In this document: positions 1 to 7,126 of the stretch, in pieces | How positions within the stretch are numbered: the stretch's first letter is position 1 | Layout: each line of letters begins with the position of its first letter | Notes under the pieces: generated by a model | Database searches by the model: none | What the model saw: the letters and a program-made list of their open reading frames with translations, nothing else | Told to the model about the DNA's origin: nothing | Program-made: the position numbers and the translations under genes | Origin: Saccoglossus kowalevskii | Taxonomy: Eukaryota > Hemichordata > Enteropneusta > Harrimaniidae | Direction of reading: 5' to 3' | Assembly (NCBI RefSeq): GCF_000003605.2 | Contig: NW_003148293.1 | Span: 1-14,893, forward strand | DNA length: 14,893 nt

Positions 1-1350
1 CTATGTTGGTGCCGTGCAAGGAGTTGCTAATTTTGACATACGTATGTGTAGGGTAATGATGATTTCTATGTTGGTGCCGTGCAAGGAGTTGCTAATTTTG
101 ACATACGTATGTGTAGGGTAATGTTGATTTCTATGTTGGTCCAGTGCAAGGAGTTGCTAATTTTGACATACGTATGTGTAGGTTGATGTTGTTTTCTACG
201 TTGGTGCAGTCTAAGGAGTTGCTAATTTTGACATACGTATGTGTAGGGTGATGTTGATTTCTATGTTGGTGCAGTATAAGGAGTTGCTAATTTTGACATA
301 CGTATGTGTAGGGTGATGTTGATTACTATGTTGGTGCAGTATAAGAAGTTGCTAATTTTGACATACGTATGTGTAGGGTGATGTTGATTTCTATGTTGGT
401 GCAGTGTAAGGAGTTGCTCATTTTGACATACGTGTGTGTGTAGGGTGATGTTGATTACTATATTGGTGCAGTGCAAGGAGTTGCTAATTTTGACATACGT
501 ATGTGTAGGGTGATGTTGATTTCTATGTTGGTGCTGTGTAAGGAGTTGCTAATTTTGACATACGTATGTGTAGGGTGATGTTGATTTCTATGTTGGTGCA
601 GTGTAAGGAGTTGCTAATTTTGACATACGTATGTGTAGTGTGATGTTGATTACTGTGTTGGTGCAGTCTAGGGAGTTGCTAATTTTGACATACATATGTG
701 TAGGGTGATGTTGATTACTATGTTGGTGCAGTATAAGGAGTTGCTAATTTTGACATATGTATGTGTAGGGTGATGTTTTTTCCATGTTGGTCCAGTGCAG
801 GGAGTTGCTAATTTTGACATATGTATGTGTAGGGTGATGTTGATTTCTATGTTGGTCCAGTGCAGGGAGTTGCTAATTTTGACATACGTATGTGTACTGT
901 GATGTTGATTTCTATGTTGGTCCAGTGCAGGGAGTTGCTAATTTTGACATACGTATGTGTAGGGTGATGTTGATTTCTATGTTGGTGCAGTGTAAGGAGT
1001 TGCTAATTTTGACATACGTATGTGTAGGGTGATGTTGATTTCTATGTTGGTGCAGTGTAAGGAGTTGCTAATTTTGACATACGTATGTGTATGGTAATGT
1101 TGATTTCTATGTTGGTGCAGTGCAAGGAGTTGCTAATGTTGACATACGTATGTGTAGGGTAATGTTGATTTCTATGTTGGTGCCGTGCAAGGAGTTGCTA
1201 ATTTTGACATACGTATGTGTAGGGTGATGTTGATTTCTATGTTGGTGCAGTGCAAGGAGTTGCTAATTTTGACATATGTATGTGTAGGGTGATGTTGATT
1301 TTTATTTTGGTGCAGTGTAAGGAGTTGCTAATTTTGACATGCGTATGTGT
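1..1350. repeat. 65-bp minisatellite, 21 copies
   Basis: Units begin at 1, 66, 131, 196, 261, 326, 391, 458, 523, 588, 653, 718, 782, 847, 912, 977, 1042, 1107, 1172, 1237 and 1302, so the period is 65 bp with one 67-bp and one 64-bp unit. The last unit is partial and ends near 1350. The array already runs at position 1, so its left edge lies outside the window. Every unit carries the 12-base palindrome ACATACGTATGT or a one-base variant. Variant blocks (GTCCAGTGCAGGG at 782-960, GTGCAGTGTAAGG near 588 and 977-1090) suggest local block duplication. 65 is not a multiple of 3 and no open frame runs through it on either strand beyond about 200 bases, so it is non-coding. Confidence 0.97.
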
Positions 1351-1439
1351 GCTAGATTTTGTTATTTCCATTCATGTGTGGGTTTAGCCAACCATCCATC
1401 CGTCGTCATATTTCAGAACCTTGTGGACCAAATCTGTTC

Positions 1440-1540
1440 ATTCTGTGCATGTACCTAGTACTTTTTCTGCACATGCAGTGGTTTACTGATTCAATCCAAG
1501 ATGGATGCCTGGCAGCCAGTTTGTTTCATAAGGTGTGATC
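1440..1540. repeat. Single divergent copy of dispersed repeat family A
   Basis: The stretch with CCTAGTAC, CACATGCAG and then CAAGATGGATGCCTGGCAGCC matches the head of the repeat at 6777-6870 in order and spacing. It is therefore a third locus of the family found tandemly at 4282-4600 and 6833-7011. Only one diverged unit is visible. The flanks 1351-1440 and 1540-1800 hold no recognisable gene. They are AT-rich, and the right flank may include the leader of the following YR element. A small hairpin (CTAGA/TCTAG) lies near 1658-1670. Confidence 0.6.
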
Positions 1541-1802
1541 AAAGGTGTGAGGCGTGATCCGATATTCTTTTTCATTTCTGCTTACAACCGGCAGCTATAT
1601 TTTTACGCTCCGCTTTTTACAAGTACGACGAAATACAGGTTTCTGGCTGAGAATTACTAGAGTTTCTAGTGTTGTGATCTGCTCATTATGGTAAACGCTT
1701 TCCATTATTAGGGCCCTGTTTTTACCTGTTTTTAGTTGAAATACCGGCTCAGTTTACTTTCACCGGATTCCGAAGACTAACGAACATCGGTCAACCGCTT
1801 TT

Positions 1803-2540
1803 GTGGGGAGATTGGAGTTCCCAGTCACCACGCCGACGGACGTTGATAAGCGGCCTGACATCGGCACTGAGTCTCGCGGTGGAATCAGCAAGTCTTTTAG
1901 AGACCGAATCGGTTCAATCCACCAACGCAGCCTGAATGCATTGCGCAATCACAGGAACAGGCCCAGTTGCCTTCCTGTACCGGTACTAGTCAAGGTGAAA
2001 AACGACTCTCCCAGGGTGAAGAGATGGCTTGGACGGTCTGGATGCGTAGTCTGGCTTCAAAAGTCAACTCCCTTCTGCAGTCTTAGGGTAGGATTCAGGA
2101 GGACCTGGGGTGGTCAGGGCTGAGATATTGCCTGTACCTCCACCACCATGGCTAGGGTCAGGTGTGTCCCTTTCTCCCAGTGATCTCTTCTTTAGAGGGT
2201 CAGTGGGGGGACAATTCACATCAGTGGGAAGGAGAGTGGGCTCTCCCCACGGATCGCCTTACGCATCCTCTTCTATATTCCCCACACCCCCTCAGGCCCG
2301 GGCTGACCAGGCGTTGTTTCCTGCATCTTCCTAAGCCGCACAGAGTGTCCCCTCTTATGACTCTGTGAGGGGAGGGGACTCCAGTGTTGGTACCCCTGTA
2401 CAGGGTGGTACGCAACCCTCTTATGGGGGACAGCGACCACTTCCCTGACATGGGGGGGCACTATGTCGTTTCTCGTCCCCACTTTGGTGGGGCAGTCACA
2501 GGATACCACGAACCGGAGCCCAGCTGTCCCTTACTAATAT
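1803..2540 (+). pseudogene. Gag-like/low-complexity region upstream of the recombinase (broken)
   Basis: No single frame is open throughout. At 1803-2123 one frame is open for 106 codons, but two other frames also look protein-like in patches (Ser/Ala-rich near 1850-1930, Gln/Ser-rich near 1945-2080), which suggests frameshifts. From 2110 the frame encodes a Pro/Gly/Ser-rich stretch. It crosses a TAA at 2332-2334 into more Gly/Ser/Gln-rich sequence (PVQGGTQPSYGGQRPLP) and stops at 2446-2448. A +1 shift continues as DMGGHYVVSRPHFGG to about 2540. The composition and the place just before the recombinase fit a Gag-like or linker region. No zinc knuckle or other domain is visible, so Gag is an inference. 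Confidence 0.4.
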
Positions 2541-4020
2541 GCAGTTAAGGTCGCAGCTTGTAAACTCATGCAAGCGCAAGGCTTTTCTGCAGAGCTGTCC
2601 AAGTTCCTTGCTTTGGCACAGTCGAACGGCACCAGACGTTTGTACAAATCCAGATGGAAACTGTACTCTGATTAGTGTGACGGAAGGGAGATTGATCATC
2701 TCAGTCTCTCTATTAGCGAGGTAGCCGATTTTTTCTTTTATTTGTTTAATCAAGGAAAATCTATATCGACAATAGGTGATTTTCCGAACAATTGCGAAAT
2801 CTCGCGAGATGCATGAAAGACGATTTGATTTTGAACTAGAATTTCTTTATTTCGCAGCTTACATTGACCGGCCGATCTTCGACAGAGGAATATTGCTTCC
2901 GAATACCCTCACTTAATCGAAATTGACTATCATCAAATGTGGACAGCACATTATTAAGCATGGAAATGTCCTCGAAATACTTTCGCGTTTGTCGAATCCC
3001 ACGCGATGTTTGACGCGACTACGACGCTATGACCATTGTTTGTCTTGTTTTTACGTTCGATTTCACGCATAACGCGTGATTCTCGCAGTGTACGGAAAAT
3101 GGTCTATTCGGTCAGTTTTATTCCCAGTTTTACCAGAATCTGCTGGACTGAAACTGGCTTCGAGCTCTATTCTGATTCAACTGTTTTAGTTTTTCCTCTT
3201 GAAGAGGCCATGCGCCAAGGGGCTAACAAATCCTTCTGACTGGGACTTGTCCGTTAGTTCTGTCTGCGTTACGACACCCACCCTTCGAGTCTATGGATAA
3301 GGCAGACATGAAGTATGAAAACAGTTTTTTCTTTTGGCTCTGACATCAGGGAGTTGGCGCTCAGAGATAGGGGCACTGTCCTTTAGTGACGGATGTTCCT
3401 CCTTTATGAACTCGCAAGTTATTCTGAAGACTCGGCTGGGCTTTCTTGCCAAGAATCAAATCCCAGGGCGCGACCCTGAGCCGATCGTCATCCCCATCCT
3501 CACTAACATTGTGGGCAAGGAGGACCGTCAGGAACGGATTCTATGCCTGGTTCGAGCTCTGAGCTGGTACTGCGATCGCACCAAGGTGTCTTAGGACAGT
3601 GAGAAGCGCATGTTTGTCTGTTATGGGCCGGGCAAACAGAGCCACCCTGCTTTGAATATCACCATTTCGCAGTGGATTGTTGATACGGTCGTGGAAGCGT
3701 ATAAGTTAACTGCTTCTACATCGGTTCGTTTGGAACGCCACCAGGTACACGAGGTGCGCGTGGTAGCTAACTCATTGGCTTTGATGTCTGGGGCCTCGCT
3801 CGAGCAGGTGCTTCGAGCAGGGTTCTGGAGTTCTCAGAATGTCTCCATTAACTATTACCTGAGAGACCTCCAAGCGCTGCAGGAGGGTCTCTACAGGTTG
3901 GGTCCAGTGGTGACGGGTCAGACTGTGTTCGCTGACCCAGCCTGCACTACCAAGGGGTCCATTGCACGAAATAGTGCCTTCATAGTGCCTTCAGCTAACC
4001 AACCAGCCTCTTTTGCTTGA
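2541..4020 (+). pseudogene. Tyrosine recombinase pseudogene (DIRS/Ngaro-type, phage-integrase fold)
   Basis: The N-terminal SAM-like DNA-binding part starts near 2541 (QGFSAELSKFLALAQ, then RRLYKSRWKLY) with a TAG after WKLYSD. It runs to about 2774, where a MITE interrupts it, and resumes at about 3101 (RSVLFPVLPESAGLKLA). It shows an in-frame TAG, frameshifts near 3250 and 3320, then the catalytic domain. The box I arginine is in SGSWRSEI (codon 3358-3360). A TAG at 3592-3594 precedes DSEKRMF. HEVR (3748-3759) is the HxxR box, and GFWSS followed by NYYLRD supplies the W and the tyrosine nucleophile. The tail LGPVVTGQTV is typical of these recombinases in DIRS-like elements. Family enzymes insert element circles by recombination. 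All catalytic residues survive, but the gene cannot be translated. Confidence 0.88.
2778..3100. mobile_element. MITE-like insertion (~323 bp) inside the recombinase
   Basis: The recombinase homology stops after STI near 2773 and resumes near 3101. The segment between has imperfect terminal inverted repeats of about 40 bp (2779-2818 against 3061-3100). Both start ATTTTCCG and share GCGA, AATC, CGCG, ATGC and TGAAA blocks in the same order, with about 80 percent identity by eye. GGT flanks both sides (2775-2777 and 3101-3103), a possible 3-bp target duplication. A TA duplication a few bases further out is also possible. No coding capacity is visible, so it is non-autonomous. The left arm contains the palindrome ATCTCGCGAGAT. 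The superfamily is not assignable by eye. Confidence 0.75.
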
Positions 4021-4146
4021 CGCTACCGGTTTTGGTTCAGCGCTATTTAACCTTAGCAATACACTGTTTCGATGCATTAAAATTGTTGGGAGTATATTCC
4101 TAATAGTTTCCGATTTGGGCCGTAATCTGTAGTTAAGCCAACGAGT

Positions 4147-4224
4147 AATAAATGGAATTTATTATTTTCACGGACTTTCTGGTAGGTATGATTAGGTAAA
4201 CAAACTGGTTTGTACAACCCTAAT
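4147..4224. repeat. Short inverted repeats following the YR element
   Basis: AATAAATGGAATTTATT forms a small imperfect hairpin near 4147-4163. At 4191-4224, ATTAGG..TAAACAAAC pairs with GTTTGTACAACCCTAAT around a TG centre, giving a 15-17 bp foldback with a 2-bp bulge. They may be terminal structures of the YR element, an independent foldback, or part of the intron. Between 4020 and 4147 nothing else is recognisable. Confidence 0.45.
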
Positions 4225-4281
4225 AACATAGGTCATACATATAAGAAGAATACATGTTCATGTCATATTTTTCCATAATCA

Positions 4282-4600
4282 GATCAAAGATGGCGACTGG
4301 CATCCATCTTGTTTTTTGAGAAAATGTGTTACCTTAGACAGGATTTGTCTCTTTTCATTCAAATTTAATACAATCATTATACACTTTGAGATACATGTCC
4401 ATGATGATTTGTTTCATGTTGAAATAAAAAATGACCACCTGGCAGCCATCTTGTTTTTTCAAAATGTATCCTTGTCATGATTATTTGCACGTCAAATTAT
4501 ACATGTTAGGATACATGTCCATGACACATGACAATTAGTTTCACAGTTGGATCAAACATGGTTGACTGCCTGTAATTTTGCTTTTTGACCATACTACTTT
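4282..4600. repeat. Dispersed repeat family A, three tandem ~130-140-bp units
   Basis: Units begin at 4282 (GATCAAAGATGGCGACTGGC), 4421 and 4550. Each begins GAxxAAAxATGG..GACTGGCAGCCATCTTGTTTTTTG or a decayed form. The unit bodies share ATTCAAATTTAATACA and TTATACATGTTAGGATACATGTCCATGA. The same unit is found twice at 6833-7011. The head of the unit is an imperfect palindrome (AAGATGGC...GCCATCTT). No frame is open. It could be a tandem-type MITE or a Helitron-associated repeat. From 4600 to 4874 the sequence is AT-rich intron with no recognised element. Confidence 0.8.
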
Positions 4601-4874
4601 ATTTCTGTACATGAGCCTGTGCAAATGAAATTCAGTTTGGATACAAAAAATGCATGAATAGCTTACCCTATTAAATTTCTAACCATATATTACGATTTTG
4701 GAAGAGTCATTTAATACATCTAATTTCTGTTGATACTAGACCAGCCAATTATTCTCTCTCAATTAAAAACTATGCTTTTGGTTCATATTACAATATTTTT
4801 AGCATGAATAACATTTCCTCTAATTCCAATGGAAACTATATACTTAACAGTGTCTTGTTTCTTCTACTTTAAAG

Positions 4875-5099
4875 GTGCTGGGCGGTTTTAGAGATTGTAC
4901 CACAGACTGATTGTTTAGCAATCCGTATGGGTAGAGATATTGATGGCAATCACACTGAGTCTAATACACATCATGATTCAGCTATTATTACTACAGTACC
5001 AACTGTTACAGATCATCAAACAGAAAGCATTATGTCCATATTACTTTCAACAACTTCAAAATATTTAGTCAGTTGTTTTCAAAATGTTTCATTATTTAA
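4875..5099 (+). CDS. Host gene exon A: extracellular-type segment of an unrecognised membrane protein
   Basis: This is a 225-bp exon with acceptor TTTCTTCTACTTTAAAG and donor AA|GTAAGTT. A branch-like CTTAAC lies about 25 bases upstream. The first base completes a codon, then 74 codons follow without a stop, then two bases, so the exon is symmetric in phase. The peptide begins CWAVLEIVPQTDCLAIRMG and continues through a Ser/Thr/His-rich part with possible N-glycosylation sites (NHT and NVS). It joins exon B in frame. I do not recognise the family. The preceding exon is not visible in the window. It is probably upstream of position 1 or too short and diverged to see among the repeats. Confidence 0.68.
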
Positions 5100-5427
5100 G
5101 TAAGTTGGTTAATTCTTTTATAATATTATAAAATATTCAATTTTATGATTATTACTGTTCATGTGCATATTACAAATGTTCATGCTTCTACTGGCCATGT
5201 GTGTATATTTGTATGCTATTTCTGTCTCTGATCTAAACAAAGAGAAGTGCTCAGATGTGACGTAAACATGACCACATTTCCTAAATTTTTGATAATATTT
5301 GAACATATCTTTAAAACTTTTGAACATGTACATACATATTTCTATTGTTTTTGTGTGAGATTTATACCGGTAATAATATATAATATTTGGGTTTAGTGTA
5401 ATCAATAGATAACAATTTTTATTGTAG
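5100..5427 (+). other. Intron between host exons A and B
   Basis: This is a 328-bp AT-rich intron with a GTAAGTT donor and an ATTTTTATTGTAG acceptor. No repeat or gene is visible inside it. A 104-codon open frame on the opposite strand has no coding character (Tyr, Lys, Asn, Ile and Met rich, as expected from AT-rich DNA). Confidence 0.6.
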
Positions 5428-5470
5428 TTCAAAGCAAGAAGGAGAGATTGCTACTGTTCCACTAACAAAT
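5428..5470 (+). CDS. Host gene exon B (43 bp)
   Basis: A micro-exon-sized segment with acceptor TTTTTATTGTAG and donor AAT|GTGAGTATA. The T at its start completes the split codon from exon A (AA+T, Asn), giving FNSKQEGEIATVPLTN with the end of exon A. It ends in phase 0, exactly matching exon C. The charged, hydrophilic peptide would be a linker just before the membrane span. It is too short to stand alone, and the support is the double phase match and consensus splice sites. Confidence 0.65.
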
Positions 5471-5589
5471 GTGAGTATATACTGTTATTTTTCTGCTTCA
5501 AGTTGTGTGTCATGTGACCTCATTAATATGCACAGTAGATATAGATTTGGTTACATTCTATGATAACTAAAACATAAAAAGTGAGTTTG

Positions 5590-6555
5590 AGAGTAGTTTC
5601 AACTCATATTTTCTCAGTGAATTTGTGAGCAATTTGTATGTTCTCAGTGAGTGTGAGTAGTTTCAACTCATTGTATGTTCTCAGTGAAGTGAGTGTGAGT
5701 AGTTTCAAACTCGTATGTTCTCATTGAGTGTGAGTAGTTTCAACGCATCATGTGTTCTCAGTGAGTGTGAATAGTTTCAACTCGTATGTTCTCAGTGAGT
5801 GTGAGTAGTTTCAACTCATTGTATGTTCTCAGTGAGTGTGAGTAGTTTCAACTCATTGTATGTTCTCATTGAGTGTGAGTAGTTTCAACTCATATGTTCT
5901 CAGTGAGTGTGAGTAGTTTCAACCCATTGTATGTTCTCAGTGAGTGTGAGTAGTTTCAACTCACTGTATGTTCTCAGTGAGTGTGAGTAGTTTCAACTCA
6001 TGTTCTCAGTGAGTGTGAGTAGTTTCAACTCGTCATATGTTCTCAGTGAGTGTGAATAGTTTCAACTCATTGTATGTTCTCAGTGAGTGTGAGTAGTTTC
6101 AACTCATTATATGTTCTCAGTGAGTGTGAGTAGTTTCAACTCATGTTCTCAGTGAGTGTGAGTAGTTTCAACTCATTGTATGTTCTCAGTAAGTGTGAGT
6201 AGTTTCAACTCATTGTATGTTCTCAGTGAGTGTGAATAGTTTCAACTCATTATATGTTCTCAGTGAGTGTGAGTAGTTTCAACTCATGTTCTCAGTGAGT
6301 GTGAGTAATTTCAACTCATTGTATGTTCTCAGTAAGTGCGAGTAGTTTCAACTCACTGTATGTTCTCAGTAAGTGTGAGTAGTTTCAACTCATTGTATGT
6401 TCTCAGTGAGTGTGAGTAGTTTCAACTCATTGTATGTTCTCAGTGAGTGTGAGTAGTTTCAACTCATTGTATGTCCTCAGTGAGTGTGAATAGTTTAAAG
6501 TCATCATATGTTCTCAGTGAGTGTGAGTAGTTTCAAATCTTTGTATATTCTCGTT
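5590..6555. repeat. ~37-bp intronic minisatellite, about 26 units
   Basis: The consensus is TGTATGTTCTCAGTGAGTGTGAGTAGTTTCAACTCAT, cut here as TGTATGTTCTCAGTGAGTG plus TGAGTAGTTTCAACTCAT. Unit lengths are mainly 37, with 34- and 32-base forms that lack TGTA or TGTAT. The order of long, TATATG and short forms repeats (6038-6180 and 6219-6330 are alike), a higher-order pattern of about four units. Degenerate first units start near 5590. The array fills most of the 1099-bp intron 5471-6569. Every unit contains an acceptor-like TTCTCAG and a donor-like GTGAGT. Confidence 0.96.
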
Positions 6556-6569
6556 GTTTGTTTTTTTAG

Positions 6570-6684
6570 ATTATCAAAGAGGAATATCCACAATTTAATT
6601 GGGTTGCTATGTTAATACAAATATTTATTATGATCAGTATCACAGTTTCTTTTTTAACCATTGGATCGGCCATGGTACATACAT
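6570..6684 (+). CDS. Host gene exon C: transmembrane segment
   Basis: This is a 115-bp exon with acceptor GTTTGTTTTTTTAG and donor ACAT|GTAAGTATT. It is read in phase 0 from exon B and ends in phase 1. The peptide opens IIKEEYPQFNW and then has about 26 hydrophobic residues (VAMLIQIFIMISITVSFLTI and a little beyond), a clear membrane helix, ending SAMVHT. With exons A and B it makes 127 codons: a Ser/Thr-rich, possibly glycosylated loop, a short charged linker, and a membrane span. The protein could be single- or multi-pass. The next exon is not in the recognisable part of the window, so the LINE cluster downstream may sit in the following intron. Gene identity is unknown. Confidence 0.7.
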
Positions 6685-6776
6685 GTAAGTATTTTCTCAC
6701 TAGAAATATTAATACTCATGAAACAGCTAACATGTTTTCTTTGAGTATCAAACGTTGACTGAATTAATTAATTCTT

Positions 6777-7011
6777 TGCATGTGCCTAGTACTTTATGTG
6801 AGACATATGCACATGGAGTTGTTTAGCGGTTCGATTAAAAATGGCCGACTGGCAGCCATCTTGTTTTTTGAAAATGTTGTATTGTGGACATGCTTTGTAA
6901 GTTTTCATTCAAATTTGGTACATAGATTATACATGTTAGGAAACATGTCCATGACAATTTCTTGTGCATTTGGATCAAAGATGGCCGACTGGCAGGCATC
7001 TTGTTGTTTTT
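6777..7011. repeat. Dispersed repeat family A, two tandem ~140-bp units with head
   Basis: The head (GTGCCTAGTAC, GCACATGGAGTTGTTTAGCGGTTCGAT) matches 1445-1495. Units begin at 6833 and 6973, 140 bp apart, each with ATGGCCGACTGGCAG(C/G)CATCTTG. They share ATTCAAATTTGGTACA and ATTATACATGTTAGGAAACATGTCCATGACAATTT (given as separate blocks) with 4282-4600. The second unit stops early, at GTTGTTTTT near 7011, where a different palindromic sequence begins. 6685-6777 is plain AT-rich intron. Confidence 0.8.
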
Positions 7012-7048
7012 GACTCCCGTATGCAAAGCACAAAAGGGAGTCTTTGCA
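7012..7048. other. Two interleaved perfect inverted repeats
   Basis: GACTCCC (7012-7018) pairs with GGGAGTC (7036-7042). TGCAAAG (7022-7028) pairs with CTTTGCA (7042-7048). The arms alternate A-B-A'-B', so the two hairpins exclude each other or form a pseudoknot-like fold if transcribed. It sits between repeat family A and the TATG microsatellite and may be the end of a mobile element. Confidence 0.7.
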
Positions 7049-7056
7049 GCTACCCT

Positions 7057-7126
7057 GTCTGTATGTATGTATATATGTATGTATGTTTGTATGTATGTGT
7101 GTATGTATGTGTGTATGTATGTGGGT
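7057..7126. repeat. (TATG)n microsatellite
   Basis: About 70 bases of TATG repeats with interruptions (TATATG, TTTG, TGTG). It directly precedes the first recognisable codons of LINE copy 1, so it marks the 5' junction of that insertion. The short open frames across it on both strands are artefacts of the repeat. Confidence 0.93.

Larger units (their letters stand above)
1803..4165 (+). mobile_element. Decayed DIRS/Ngaro-type tyrosine-recombinase element
   Basis: This island reads as Gag-like low-complexity coding DNA followed by a tyrosine recombinase, all on the + strand. It is visibly richer in G and C than the AT-rich flanks. In DIRS-like retroelements a reverse transcriptase with RNase H normally lies near the recombinase. 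No RT motif is visible here, and the Gag-like stretch reaches almost to the recombinase start. The copy may be internally deleted, or it may belong to an RT-less YR lineage. Boundaries are uncertain. The right side may end in the short inverted repeats between 4145 and 4224, where AATAAA is also present. Frameshifts, stops and a MITE insertion show that it is dead. Confidence 0.7.

Noticed and set aside
30-45. TTGACAT as a bacterial -35 box
   Set aside because: It recurs in every minisatellite unit with no paired -10, and the DNA is eukaryotic.
261-476. Open frame on the minus strand across the minisatellite
   Set aside because: It is a repeat artefact. The 65-bp period breaks any frame, and the peptide is a translated repeat.
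2221-2509. Minus-strand frames opposite the Gag-like region
   Set aside because: No domain. The plus strand agrees with the recombinase direction.
5118-5432. 104-codon open frame on the minus strand
   Set aside because: AT-rich composition with no domain, antisense to an intron bounded by good splice sites.
1-6555. CRISPR-like arrays
   Set aside because: Both arrays are continuous tandem repeats with no unique spacers.
4875-6684. Assigning the host gene to a known transporter family (amino-acid transporters and TMEM proteins were considered)
   Set aside because: No diagnostic motif matches. One membrane span is not enough to name a family.
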